Shown: positions 27,925 through 37,283, counted from the first letter of the stretch. The stretch: 64,000 bases of DNA from CAZAMP01 sp964486455 (GCA_964486455.1 CAZAMP010000023.1:5095-69094); one strand, 5' to 3'. A program made the numbers and translations. Notes: generated by a model from the letters alone, not told the origin.

Positions 27925-29151
27925 ATGAAGAAGAGCGTTGATATCTCCAAGGACCTGCTGACCTTCGACGGCGCGGGCGGTCGCGTGGCGGGCATCGCCG
28001 CCGTGATCGGACTCCTCGCCATCGGCGTGAGCGTGGTTCTCGGGCTGTCCGTCGGCGACGGCGGGGAGCGTTTCTACTTCTCGTATCTCGTGAGCTTCTG
28101 CTACTTCCTCAGCATTGCCTTGGGTGCTCTCTTCTTCGTGTTGATTCAGCACGTCACGCGGGCGGGCTGGAGCGTCGTCGTCCGGCGCTTCGCGGAAGCG
28201 ATATCCATGAACGTGATCCCGTTCGCCCTGTTGTTCATCCCGGTCATTCTCGGGATGAACCATCTCTACCACTGGACGCACGCCGACGCGGTCGCGCACG
28301 ATCATTTGCTCGCGTGGAAAGCGCCTTATCTCAATACGACGTTCTTCATCATACGCGTGGCCATCTACTTTGTTATTTGGGGGCTCCTCGCTCGCTATTT
28401 CTTCAGCCGTTCCGGGCTCCAGGATGAGACCGGCGACTGGAAGATCACGATCCGGATGCAGAACTGGAGCGCCCCGGGGCTGGTGCTCTTCGCGCTCACG
28501 GTCACGTTCTTCGCGTTCGACTGCCTCATGTCGCTCGATCCGCACTGGTACAGCACCATCTTCGGCGTCTACTACTTCACGGGTGGCGCGGTCGGGTTCT
28601 TCGCGCTACTTCCGATCGTCACGCACCTCGTGCAACGCTCCGGCCGCGTCACCAACGCGATCTCGCCGGAGCACTATCACGACATGGGCAAGCTCGTTTT
28701 CGCCTTCGTGGTTTTCTGGGCGTACATCGCTTTCTCGCAATACATGCTGATCTGGTACGCGAACATCCCTGAGGAAACGGTGTGGTTCCTGAAGCGGCAG
28801 ACGGGTGACTGGACGAAGCTGAGCCTGTTTCTTCTCTTCGGGCATTTCATCATTCCGTTCATCATGCTGATCTCGCGCTGGGTCAAACGGCGTAGCGGCG
28901 TGCTCTTCGTGGGTGCGTTCTGGGTGCTGCTCGTTCACTGGGCCGACATCTACTGGCTGGTCATGCCGGAAATGCCGTCCGTGCGTCACGGGGACGTCGG
29001 GCAGGTGCCGCTTCATCTTCTGGATCTCACCTGCTTCATCGGACTGGGCGGTCTCTTCATCGCCGTGATGGCGTGGCTGCTTCGCAAGCGGGCGCTCATC
29101 CCGGTGAAGGACCCGCGGCTCGAAGAGTCGCTGGCGTTCGAGAACGTGTAG
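27925..29151 (+). CDS. actF: Alternative complex III subunit ActF (NrfD-like)
   Basis: This is a 408-residue membrane protein with about ten helices, the second NrfD-like subunit of the complex. 'FLSIALGALFFVLIQHVTRAGWSVVVRRF' and 'DLTCFIGLGGLFIAVMAWLLRKRALIPVKDPRL' are ActF landmarks (each spans known helices; only the ends are diagnostic). It directly follows actD. The usual actE gene (a monoheme cytochrome c) is absent from the 23-nt gap. The downstream oxidase subunit II carries a cytochrome c domain that might serve in its place. Confidence 0.92.
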   Translation: MKKSVDISKDLLTFDGAGGRVAGIAAVIGLLAIGVSVVLGLSVGDGGERFYFSYLVSFCYFLSIALGALFFVLIQHVTRAGWSVVVRRFAEAISMNVIPFALLFIPVILGMNHLYHWTHADAVAHDHLLAWKAPYLNTTFFIIRVAIYFVIWGLLARYFFSRSGLQDETGDWKITIRMQNWSAPGLVLFALTVTFFAFDCLMSLDPHWYSTIFGVYYFTGGAVGFFALLPIVTHLVQRSGRVTNAISPEHYHDMGKLVFAFVVFWAYIAFSQYMLIWYANIPEETVWFLKRQTGDWTKLSLFLLFGHFIIPFIMLISRWVKRRSGVLFVGAFWVLLVHWADIYWLVMPEMPSVRHGDVGQVPLHLLDLTCFIGLGGLFIAVMAWLLRKRALIPVKDPRLEESLAFENV

Positions 29152-29159
29152 GGGACGCG

Positions 29160-30131
29160 ATGAATACACTTCTCAATATCGGCGGTGGCCTTCTCGCGAA
29201 CCAGGGCGGTTTCTGGCTGCCGCAAAGCGCCTCCACCTCCGCGGCGGAAGTCGACTCCGTCTTCAACGCCATCATGTTCATCGCCCTCTTCGGCTTTGCT
29301 CTCATCGTGGGGCTGATCGTCATCTTCGTCGCCCTCTACCGGCACCGCGAAGGTGTGAAGGTTGAGAAGAGCCCGTCCAACAACGTGCCGCTCCAGGTGG
29401 CATGGGCGGTCATTCCGCTCGTTCTCGTGATCGGGATCTTCACCATCGGCTTCCAGGCGTTCATGGACCTGCGCATTCCGCCGAGGACCGCCTACGAAGT
29501 TCAGGTGACGGGTCAGTCGTGGAAGTGGGCATTCACGTATCCAAACGGACATGTCGCCGAAAGTCTGCATGTTCCTGCGGGCCGCCCGGTGAAGCTCGTG
29601 CTCACGTCCGAGGACGTCATCCACAGCTTCTTCGTCCCGGATTTCCGGATGAAGATGGACGCCGTGCCCGGTCGCCAATCCCATGCGTGGTTCACCGCGC
29701 GGGAACCAGGGATGCATCAGGCTTTCTGCGCGGAATATTGCGGCGTCGGACATTCGGACATGCTCGCCGACATCGTCGTTCACACGCCGGAGGGGTTCGA
29801 CCGCTGGATGGAGGGAGCGGCGGACATCCTCGCGGGACTCTCGCCCGAAGAGGGCGGCGCGAAACTCTACACGTCGCGCGGCTGCGGGCAATGCCACTCG
29901 ACCGACGGCACGAAGCTAATCGCCCCCTCCTTCAAGGGCCTCTTCGGGGCCCAGCGGGACTTCACCGACGGCGGTTCTCTCGCGGTCGATGATGCCTACA
30001 TCCGGGAGTCGATCCTCGATCCCCAGGTCAAGATCGTGGCGGGGTTCGAACCGGTGATGCCGTCGTTCCGGGACCGGTTCAAGGATCGGGAAATCGAAGC
30101 CATCATCGCTTACATCAAGAGTCTCGAGTAG
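29160..30131 (+). CDS. coxB: Cytochrome c oxidase subunit II with fused cytochrome c domain (caa3-type)
   Basis: This is a 323-residue subunit II. Two N-terminal helices (residues 38-60 and 80-102) anchor it. The Cu-A site CAEYCGVGHSDM is intact (Cys190, Cys194, His198, Met201), with the electron-entry Trp in 'TGQSWKWAF'. A C-terminal cytochrome c domain carries CGQCH at 242-246. The arrangement is that of caa3 oxidases, which can take electrons directly from alternative complex III. The ATG at 29160 is chosen because the conserved region begins there and it follows the actF stop by 8 nt; an upstream in-frame extension overlaps actF. Confidence 0.93.
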   Translation: MNTLLNIGGGLLANQGGFWLPQSASTSAAEVDSVFNAIMFIALFGFALIVGLIVIFVALYRHREGVKVEKSPSNNVPLQVAWAVIPLVLVIGIFTIGFQAFMDLRIPPRTAYEVQVTGQSWKWAFTYPNGHVAESLHVPAGRPVKLVLTSEDVIHSFFVPDFRMKMDAVPGRQSHAWFTAREPGMHQAFCAEYCGVGHSDMLADIVVHTPEGFDRWMEGAADILAGLSPEEGGAKLYTSRGCGQCHSTDGTKLIAPSFKGLFGAQRDFTDGGSLAVDDAYIRESILDPQVKIVAGFEPVMPSFRDRFKDREIEAIIAYIKSLE

Positions 30132-30147
30132 GGAGGACCGGAGTCAG

Positions 30148-31788
30148 ATGACGGACTATCTCTCGCGCGGGCCGGGCCTCCAATCGTGGCTGAGCAGTAC
30201 CGATCACAAGCGGATCGGCGTGATGTATCTGGTATCGATCCTCTCCGCGTTCTTGCTCGGGGGGATCTTCGCGATACTGATGCGGACGGAGATGCTCACG
30301 CCGGCGCGGACGATCGTCGACGTCGAGGCGTACAATCAGTTCTTCACGCTGCACGGCGCGATCATGGTCTTTCTCTTCGCGATCCCGGGGATCCCCGCGG
30401 CGCTGGGCAATTTCGTTCTGCCGCTCATGCTCGGTGCGAAGAACGTCGCCTTCCCGAAGCTCAACCGGACCTGCTTCCACCTTTGGATCCTTGGCGCGTT
30501 CTTGTCGCTGCTCGCGATTGTTTTCGGTGGTGTGGATGCGGGGTGGACGTTCTACACGCCGTATAGCATCTCGACCGAGACCAACGTCATTCTCGCGGCG
30601 ATCGGTGTGGCCATTCTCGGTTTCAGCTCGGTCTTTACCGGGTTGAACTTCATCGTGACGATCCACCGCCTCCGCCGGCCGGGACTCACCTGGTTCAAGA
30701 TGCCGCTCTTCGCCTGGTCGCTCTATGCCACCGGCATCATTCAACTGCTGGCGATGCCGGTGCTGGCGGCAACTCTGCTGCTGCTGACCCTCGAGCGGGC
30801 GACGGGCTTGTCTGTCTTCGATCCCGCCTCGGGCGGGGATCCGGTGTTTTTCCAGCATCTCTTCTGGTTCTCCGCGCACCCGGCCGTCTTCATCATGGTG
30901 CTTCCGGGGATGGGGATCGTGAGCGAGCTGATGAGCACCTTCAGCCGAAAGCACATCTTCGGATACAAGCCCATTGCCTACTCGAGTGTCGCGATCGCGC
31001 TGCTCAGCTTCCTGGCCTGGGGCCACCACATGACCACCAGCGGGCAGTCCGATGTCGCGAGCACGATCTTCAGCGCGTTCGCGTTCATCGTGGCGGTTCC
31101 GTTCGCGATCAAGGTCTTCAGCTGGATCGCGACGATGCACAAGGGATCGATCAGGCTCGATACACCGATGATCTATGCGCTCGCGTTCATCATCCTCATC
31201 GGAGTCGGTGGGCTGTCGGGCCTTTTCCTGATGGCGCTCGCGACGAGCATCCATCTCCATGACACCTACTTCGCCGTCGCGCATTTCCACTACGTGATCG
31301 TGGGTGGGATGGTCGTGGCGTTCATCGGAGGCCTCCACTACTGGTGGCCGAAGATGTTCGGGCGTCGCTATAGCGAGAACTGGGGACGCTTCGCGGCATC
31401 GCTCATCTTCATCGGTCTCAACATGACGTTCTTCACGCAGTTCATCATGGGCAGCAAAGGTATGCCGCGCCGGTACTACAACTATGCCGACGAGTTCACC
31501 GGCTATCACGTGGTCTCGTCGATCGGTACGTATCTGCTGGCGGTCGGCTTCATCGTCGTCGCGGCGTATCTCATTCATTCCCTGACGAAGGGCCGCCCGG
31601 CACCCGCGAATCCGTGGGGCGGCAACTCGCTCGAGTGGCACACCAGCTCTCCGCCGCCTCCCGAAAACTTCGACGGCGAGATTCCTCCGGCGCGCGACCC
31701 GTACGACTACGACGACCTCGCGTGGGACGGCCGGAACGAAGAGTATGTCGTGGAAGAGCATGTCGCGAAGAGCGGAGCTGTGACCTGA
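30148..31788 (+). CDS. coxA: Heme-copper oxidase subunit I, active-site Tyr replaced by Phe
   Basis: This is a 546-residue A-family-like subunit I with about twelve helices. Heme and Cu-B ligands are present: His69 (TLHGAIM), His244, His293-His294 (WGHHM), His379 and His381 (AHFHYV). The K-channel Lys322 is kept (AIKVFSW). The helix VI motif, usually HPEVY or (in A2 enzymes) YSHPAVY, reads SAHPAVF: Phe248 replaces the Tyr that cross-links to the Cu-B His, and the proton-channel Glu is Ala246. The DNA reads TTC at that codon. The C-terminal tail is acidic and Pro-rich. No subunit III or IV gene follows. It may reduce oxygen using a Tyr from elsewhere, or have another activity such as NO reduction. 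Confidence 0.9.
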   Translation: MTDYLSRGPGLQSWLSSTDHKRIGVMYLVSILSAFLLGGIFAILMRTEMLTPARTIVDVEAYNQFFTLHGAIMVFLFAIPGIPAALGNFVLPLMLGAKNVAFPKLNRTCFHLWILGAFLSLLAIVFGGVDAGWTFYTPYSISTETNVILAAIGVAILGFSSVFTGLNFIVTIHRLRRPGLTWFKMPLFAWSLYATGIIQLLAMPVLAATLLLLTLERATGLSVFDPASGGDPVFFQHLFWFSAHPAVFIMVLPGMGIVSELMSTFSRKHIFGYKPIAYSSVAIALLSFLAWGHHMTTSGQSDVASTIFSAFAFIVAVPFAIKVFSWIATMHKGSIRLDTPMIYALAFIILIGVGGLSGLFLMALATSIHLHDTYFAVAHFHYVIVGGMVVAFIGGLHYWWPKMFGRRYSENWGRFAASLIFIGLNMTFFTQFIMGSKGMPRRYYNYADEFTGYHVVSSIGTYLLAVGFIVVAAYLIHSLTKGRPAPANPWGGNSLEWHTSSPPPPENFDGEIPPARDPYDYDDLAWDGRNEEYVVEEHVAKSGAVT

Positions 31789-31986
31789 GCCGAGGTCAAG
31801 GCCCCCAGCGGACTGATCTCTCATCCAGCATGAGAAACCCTTCGAGAATTGTACCCGGGCTAACTCTCTGGCCGGCGTTCAGCGTTCGGTGTGCCGTGCT
31901 CGTTACGCAGGTGTTGGTGCGGGAGACGCTGTCACGTGTGCGCTGAGACCACTCGCCGCAGGACGGATTCGCTTCGATGGTCGTGG
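31789..31986. other. Convergent intergenic region after the oxidase operon
   Basis: About 200 bases between coxA (plus) and a minus-strand lipoprotein gene. I see no strong terminator and no subunit III, subunit IV or assembly gene. Confidence 0.5.
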
Positions 31987-32391
31987 TTAGTTCACCTCGA
32001 CGTAGAAGCTCGCCGTGTCGCTCCCGCCGCGCCCGTCATTCGCGGTGAAGTGAAACTGACGCCCGGGCTTGTCGCTCTCCGCAGGTCTGAACTCACACCA
32101 ACCCGTCTCAGGATCCATGCCGGCATCAACGGTGATGCCGAACTGGAGCTCCGTCCAGGTCACCTCAACGGCAACCTCATAGGTGATGTCGTCCCCGTCG
32201 AGATCGACGGCTCTCGCCTGGATGCGCAGCGTGTCGCCGACGGTGACGGCGGTATCGCGAACAGCCTGAATCTCCGGCACGCGATTGTTCGGGTCACTGG
32301 ATGTGAGGCCTTCGTCGTCGTCACCGCATGAGACGACTGTGAACAGAATCGTGGCAGCAATGAGTATTCCCCGAGCGAGGCCGCGTGGCAT
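31987..32391 (-). CDS. Lipoprotein with one Ig-like domain
   Basis: This is a 134-residue exported lipoprotein. AGGAGGAG precedes the ATG, and the signal peptide ends in the lipobox VVSC (Cys22). After a 'GDDDEG' linker, residues 40-134 form one cadherin- or Ig-like beta-sandwich ('TVGDTLRIQARAVDLDGDD', ending 'DTASFYVEV'). It is probably a periplasmic or outer-membrane surface lipoprotein. No specific role can be given. It lies 15 nt downstream of the DUF3179 gene and may be its operon partner. Confidence 0.75.
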   Translation of the reverse strand: MPRGLARGILIAATILFTVVSCGDDDEGLTSSDPNNRVPEIQAVRDTAVTVGDTLRIQARAVDLDGDDITYEVAVEVTWTELQFGITVDAGMDPETGWCEFRPAESDKPGRQFHFTANDGRGGSDTASFYVEVN

Positions 32392-32406
32392 GGACTCCTC
32401 CTGAGG

Positions 32407-33462
32407 CTACTGTGAGAGCAACGCCTGGTCGGGATACATAGCGTACCACGAAAACCAAAACGTGTGCAGTAGCTCGACCTCGTCGTCGCCGGCGTCGAAC
32501 TCCACCCAAGCGGTCGCGGGCCGCGCGCGGTAGTAAAAACGAAGGGGCACCCCACGCAGCGTCGTCCGCCACACACCGCCCGCGTCGACCCGCTCCGCGA
32601 TCATCGGCAATGGAAACGCGCGCCGCACGCCACCCACATTCACGACGACGACGGGGGTCTTGTAAGGCATCACCTCGCGTGACGGCAGCGGAGTCACGGG
32701 AAAGCGTAAGAGATCGTTATCGTGGTAGCTGCTATACGGGGAGCGCTCGTAGCGCTTCACGTCGTCGGTCGGCCGGTCGATCACGGTCGTCTCGGGAATG
32801 CGCTCACGCCACTCCTCCCACTGGACGAGCTGACACGGGATGACCGTGAGCCGCACGAGGTTCCGAGCGGCGGGCCCTGTAAGCGCGCGGAACATGAGCT
32901 GACTCCACAAACTCTCACCATCCGCGGCGGGCCGTCGATCGTAGAAGAGCAGGTCCGAGTTGTAGAGCAGCCCACTCACGCCGAAGGTCAGGACGTCGTC
33001 CACGACCCGTCGGTCGAACACCACCGCGGCGTCGCAGAGCGGACTGTACGTCACCGCGATGGGCACACTACCCAGCGTATCGTTGACAACCTCGTGCCAG
33101 TTCAGGATGCGGAGTGAATATGCACGCGCATGCCCCCCGATCGACACACCGATCACGCGATCGCCGGGGGCGAAAAACTTGCCGCGTTCCGTGTCATGGA
33201 TAGAGTCGGCGGCGGCCGGTGCGATGAGCGACGGATTGATGAGTGCGGAACGCCCATCCTTCGGGACTCCCGCGGCGACGATCCGATCGCGTTCGATGAG
33301 GCAGGTGGAGAGATCGAAGCCGTACGACGCGACATTCTCACCGTCTCCGATCGCGCGTGATCCGCCGGAGGTAAGAACTGGAACGAATCTCCACGCGAAG
33401 ACGCCGAGGATGAGAACGACCGCGAGGAGGACGAGCCACCCTCCGCTACGGAAGGAGAGCAT
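32407..33462 (-). CDS. DUF3179 domain protein
   Basis: This is a 351-residue protein with one N-terminal membrane anchor (residues 8-28) and a large DUF3179 domain. 'VIGVSIGGHARAYSLRILNWHEVVND', 'PIAVTYSPLCDAAVVFDR' and 'GLLYNSDLLFYDR' are hallmark segments of that family, including the conserved Cys and His. The biochemical role of DUF3179 is not known. The ATG at 33462 is taken because the longer frame upstream is antisense-like and arginine-rich; it lacks a clear Shine-Dalgarno and overlaps the end of a truncated ctaB frame by 17 nt, so translation may depend on read-in. Confidence 0.8.
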   Translation of the reverse strand: MLSFRSGGWLVLLAVVLILGVFAWRFVPVLTSGGSRAIGDGENVASYGFDLSTCLIERDRIVAAGVPKDGRSALINPSLIAPAAADSIHDTERGKFFAPGDRVIGVSIGGHARAYSLRILNWHEVVNDTLGSVPIAVTYSPLCDAAVVFDRRVVDDVLTFGVSGLLYNSDLLFYDRRPAADGESLWSQLMFRALTGPAARNLVRLTVIPCQLVQWEEWRERIPETTVIDRPTDDVKRYERSPYSSYHDNDLLRFPVTPLPSREVMPYKTPVVVVNVGGVRRAFPLPMIAERVDAGGVWRTTLRGVPLRFYYRARPATAWVEFDAGDDEVELLHTFWFSWYAMYPDQALLSQ

Positions 33463-33706
33463 GACCCGACCCGTAGGTGGATGTCGCCACGTGGCTGTCG
33501 GCCCGCATCGCCGCGAACGCCGTGCCGATGAGTGTCCACACGAGGCGCGGCACTCCAATGTAGCTTCCGCTCGAGACCAGGTAGCCCATGAGTGTGGTCG
33601 CCACGACAAGCCCGGTCAGCCGGGCCTTACCGAGTTCGAGGTAGAGGCCGGGGAGACGGTGGAGTGATCCCGATATGTCTGGCTTGTTCGAGTTCATCAT
33701 ATCCAT
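33446..33706 (-). pseudogene. ctaB: Truncated protoheme IX farnesyltransferase (ctaB) N-terminus
   Basis: About 60 residues resemble the N-terminus of heme O synthase (CtaB/CyoE): 'YLELGKARLTGLVVATTLMG' corresponds to the first helix entry ('ELTKPRLTxLVVxTTLxG'), followed by 'PRLVWTLIGTAFAA', the start of helix 2. The sequence then changes to unrelated residues and stops at 33446; the catalytic DxxxD motifs of the prenyltransferase are absent. The fragment would be non-functional. In related genomes ctaB lies next to the oxidase operon, so this is probably the stump of that gene. The likely start is one of the Met codons at 33697-33706. Confidence 0.65.
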
Positions 33707-33973
33707 CCAAATGAGGTGCGGTATTTTACACAGGATGCTTTCCCTATGGAAGAGTGACCAGTTTTCTCCGAAGTCACCTTCGAATACCCAGGCCCAACCC
33801 AAATTGCGCGACCAGATCAGACTTCCATCCGTGGCGTCGAGGCAATACAAGGGCCGACTGCGCGAAGCGAGGTAGGCTTTGCCATCGACGATGGCCGGCG
33901 AAGTGTGGGTTGCCGAAAGGAGGCGGCAAAAGACGTTGCGGCCACGCCACCGACACCGGTAGCGTAGCCGCAC
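33707..33973 (-). pseudogene. Internal fragment of a PQQ-like beta-propeller protein
   Basis: In frame with the ctaB stump, the sequence 'THTSPAIVDGKAYLASRSRP', then 'LYCLDATDGSLIWSRNLG', is one propeller blade of PQQ-binding-like proteins (Ser-Pro-Ala-x-x-x-Gly-x-x-Tyr ... Leu-Asp-Ala-x-x-Gly-x-x-x-Trp). No start codon or other blades accompany it. A matching N-terminal piece lies at 37465-37698, on the other side of the C10 peptidase gene. Confidence 0.6.
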
Positions 33974-34010
33974 TGCTTAGCTCTCCTGACGCCTCATGGG
34001 GCATGTGATC

Positions 34011-37000
34011 CTATCGGATCAGGAGGAGGCGCTCGACGTGGTTCTTTCCGTGGGCGTGCTTGAACACCATGAAGTAGACGCCCGAACCAACGACCGTTCC
34101 CGCATCCGTGTCACCATCCCACTGGAAGAGCTGCTGGCTCGCGAGTGCCGGACCACTGTACAGGGTCCGGATTTGTCGCCCCGCGACGTCAAAGACAGCC
34201 ACATTGAGTGGTGACCCAATCAGCTCCTGCTTCGCCTGGAACCGAACGGTGTAGGCTCTGGCCGGGTTGGTTCCGATGACCTCCAACAGACCGGCATCAT
34301 TCAACGAATGAGTGGGTCGTGGAGAGGAACAGGCACCGAAGGCCCCGATCAGACCACAGCCGGGAGCATCCAGGCATGGGGAGCCAGACTGGAGGCGGAA
34401 GTCGCCTGAACCCGGGTTGCAGAAGAGCGGATCGGCGCTGAAGTTCCCGTTCTGGCCGTTCTGTCCCGCGAGGCAACCTGCCCAGTCAGCCGCATTGTCC
34501 CACTCAACCGTGCATGAGGCGGTCACCGCTCCGGGTGAGCAATTCCCACCGACAGCAGGTTTGTAGCGGTCGCCACCACCCGCTGCCATGATCGTGTGGC
34601 TGATCTGAACGTTGCTGTCCCCACTATCAACGAACAGCGCGCTTGCGCCGCTCCATCCCGTGTTGTCGTAGAAGGTGCAGTGAGAGATGGCAGCATCTCC
34701 ATATAGGAGCTGCATTGCGCCACCGCCCTGCGGTGCATAATTCGCGACAAAGAGATTCGTCTGACTGTCCAGAGCGAGTTGGCCGAACAAGCCGTTGACC
34801 AAAATCGCTCCGCCTCCGCCATTGCCTGCATCATTCGATTCGAATCTACACCCATCTATCGACGCGAAGCAGGTCTCCACGGCTACCGCTCCACCTCCCG
34901 GGGCTTCATTGCTCTCAAAGATGCAGCTCGAGATCGTGATATCGCCGGCGGCACTTATCGCTCCACCTTCTCCTTCGCTCACGAAGCCATCCTTGATGGT
35001 CACACCGCTGATCAAGACACCCCCACCGTACGTCTCAGCAAAGCGATCCGACTCATCGCAATCGATGAGACACAAGGAGGGATCCTGGCTCTGTGATCGG
35101 ATGGTCACAGCATAGTTGATGGTGAGGCCGATGTTTCCCGGCCCGGTGAAGGGGTCCCCCGCGCCCGCGTCGGCGAGTTCAATGATCGCCCCCGGGCCGA
35201 GTGTATTGATGGCGTCCTGAATGGTTGGGAAGTCGCCAGTGCCATCTGATCTTACGACGGCCGCGCCATCACAGTACTCGAGCGCACCCATCCACCCACA
35301 CTCCGTGTCAGCGCAGGGGGACGCATACTCGAGTTCGTACGATTGGTCACAGAACAGTGGATCGGCCTCGATGTTGCCGAGTTGGCCCAGCTGGAACGAG
35401 ATGCAGGGGATATTGTCCCAGTTCCCCAGAGCATTCCCCCAGAGATCGGAGCAAACATAGTAGACGGACCCATTGAAACCACAAGCGGTCGACGCACCGT
35501 TCACCGTCTTGGCGACTATGCAGTTGCTCAGTCGAACGGTCGCTCCGCTGGTCGAGTAAACCGCTCCGCCTCCACCCACGTTGTCGGCGATGGTGCAGGA
35601 CACGATCGTGGGCTCCGTCGTGATCGGACTGAACACGCTGGAGACGTAGAGGGCACTACCAAGATTGGTCGCGGAGTTCTCGCTGAGGATGCATCCTTCC
35701 AACCGCGGTCGCGATCCCGACAGGGCGGCCATCGCTCCACCATTGACCGCACTGTTGCTTTCCATGATGACGTTAATGAACAGCGGCGTGGACTGGCTGA
35801 CGCAGAGTACCGCACCTCCTTGTGACGCGTTTCCATTGGTGATGGTCAGGTCCTGGACTACGGCGTTTCCTTGTTCCCCGGAATGAAAGTAGAACCCGCG
35901 TGACGTGCCGCCGCAGTCAATGACGGTATTCTCAGCAAGGCCCGACTGAGATCGAACTGTGATTCCCTTTCCCCCGAAGTCCAGATCACAGTTGCCGACC
36001 CCTGTGAATTCGCCGCTACTGAGAAGCACAGTATGTCCTTCCGGAACCGCGTCGATCGCATCCTGGATGGTCGCGTAGTCGCCCGAACCATCGGGATGCA
36101 CGACCACGGAAGTGACGTGCCCGGAGGGCATGATGTGATAGCCGAACTTGTCCCCTATCGAGAACGTGTCCAATGATTTCCAGACCGTCCCGCCTCCGTC
36201 GTCGTTGATGTGGACGAGGCGGCTACCATCGACCTGCAGAGCCCATCCGTCAATGCAGACGGCATGAGAGTGCGATAGCAAACCCAGTAGCAGCGGTCGT
36301 CGTGCGTTGATCTCCGATCGAATGATCTGCCAGGCCATGTCAGAGGTCATCTCGGTATGCAGACTGGTAGGCGCATACCGGAAGTGGGTATCGAGCAATC
36401 CGCCCGGAATCACGGTGCTTGCCGACCCACCTGCCCCGTAGTCCATGTTCAGACCAACGCCAATCCGGTAGCAGAGCGCCGCGAGACTGTCTTCTTCCTC
36501 TGGTGTGCACGTCGAGCAATCGAAGGGCAGCTTTGCCCAGTCAATGAGGGTGTTGAAGTTTGCGGACAGGATCTCCCCGGGCACTCCGCAACCAGGGTCA
36601 CCTGACCAGTAGTACTCATGGGTGCCATCTCCCTGATCGGGATGCCCCCAGTACCGAAGCAGCCGTGAGGTCGACGACGCGACGCAACCCACCGGAGCGC
36701 GATGGTTGTAGATGCACGTGTTCCCGCAATCCTCCATGAGAGGACACTCGTTGTTCCATGGGGAACACTGGGACCAGGTGATGTGGTCCATCAAGGGTGT
36801 GCCTGAATCGATGTGAAGCGCCGTGCCGCCGGCCCGCCCACCAACATCCCTGCTTCGAAGCAGGTCGTTCCACTCGGCTCGTGTAGCTGGGTTGTGGCCC
36901 TCTCGTTCAGCATCCTGGAGGGCTTCCTGAAGCCCCGCGCGGATGTGATTGCATGGACCATCGTGAACCGCGTCCCCGCTCGAACCGTTGGTGCTGAAAG

Positions 37001-37283
37001 CGAACACGGGGGGAAGATCCTTGCTGGCCGTGATGACCACATAGCCGGCCGGCCGGATCCCGAACACCATACCGAGAACGCCATCCTCGCCGATGAGCAA
37101 CTCGGCCTTTTCTACCTCGAGTGTCGCACGCGGAGTCCCTGGCTTGCCGTCCTGCGGAAACGTCTCGAACCAGGCTTGAGCAACCGTCTCCATCTCCCAG
37201 TCGGTCGGCGTCTCAGCCGACGTCGGCGCGGGAGACAGAAGAGAAATGACAAGAAGTGTGCAGAGCACAGACAACCGTGACAT
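34011..37283 (-). CDS. Secreted C10 (streptopain-like) cysteine peptidase with beta-helix and FlgD-like tail
   Basis: This is a 1090-residue secreted protein. The ATG at 37283 follows GAGGAGGT at 6 nt and begins a signal peptide ('VISLLSPAPTSA'). Residues 25-145 resemble a C10 inhibitory propeptide; residues 165-385 are the papain-like domain with catalytic Cys200 ('APVGCVASS') and His340 ('SHSHAVCIDGW'). Two right-handed parallel beta-helix domains follow, each opened by the 'DYATIQDAIDAVPEGHTVLL' or 'DFPTIQDAINTLGPG' pectate-lyase-like entry (about residues 400-640 and 660-1000). The last 85 residues are a FlgD-like sorting domain ending 'RLLLIR'. It may degrade extracellular protein while bound to surface polysaccharide. 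It appears to interrupt a PQQ-propeller gene. Confidence 0.85.
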   Translation of the reverse strand: MSRLSVLCTLLVISLLSPAPTSAETPTDWEMETVAQAWFETFPQDGKPGTPRATLEVEKAELLIGEDGVLGMVFGIRPAGYVVITASKDLPPVFAFSTNGSSGDAVHDGPCNHIRAGLQEALQDAEREGHNPATRAEWNDLLRSRDVGGRAGGTALHIDSGTPLMDHITWSQCSPWNNECPLMEDCGNTCIYNHRAPVGCVASSTSRLLRYWGHPDQGDGTHEYYWSGDPGCGVPGEILSANFNTLIDWAKLPFDCSTCTPEEEDSLAALCYRIGVGLNMDYGAGGSASTVIPGGLLDTHFRYAPTSLHTEMTSDMAWQIIRSEINARRPLLLGLLSHSHAVCIDGWALQVDGSRLVHINDDGGGTVWKSLDTFSIGDKFGYHIMPSGHVTSVVVHPDGSGDYATIQDAIDAVPEGHTVLLSSGEFTGVGNCDLDFGGKGITVRSQSGLAENTVIDCGGTSRGFYFHSGEQGNAVVQDLTITNGNASQGGAVLCVSQSTPLFINVIMESNSAVNGGAMAALSGSRPRLEGCILSENSATNLGSALYVSSVFSPITTEPTIVSCTIADNVGGGGAVYSTSGATVRLSNCIVAKTVNGASTACGFNGSVYYVCSDLWGNALGNWDNIPCISFQLGQLGNIEADPLFCDQSYELEYASPCADTECGWMGALEYCDGAAVVRSDGTGDFPTIQDAINTLGPGAIIELADAGAGDPFTGPGNIGLTINYAVTIRSQSQDPSLCLIDCDESDRFAETYGGGVLISGVTIKDGFVSEGEGGAISAAGDITISSCIFESNEAPGGGAVAVETCFASIDGCRFESNDAGNGGGGAILVNGLFGQLALDSQTNLFVANYAPQGGGAMQLLYGDAAISHCTFYDNTGWSGASALFVDSGDSNVQISHTIMAAGGGDRYKPAVGGNCSPGAVTASCTVEWDNAADWAGCLAGQNGQNGNFSADPLFCNPGSGDFRLQSGSPCLDAPGCGLIGAFGACSSPRPTHSLNDAGLLEVIGTNPARAYTVRFQAKQELIGSPLNVAVFDVAGRQIRTLYSGPALASQQLFQWDGDTDAGTVVGSGVYFMVFKHAHGKNHVERLLLIR

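Noticed and set aside
30115..31824. 569-codon antisense frame opposite coxA
   Set aside because: Same mirror effect of GC-rich third positions; the plus strand encodes a clear oxidase subunit.
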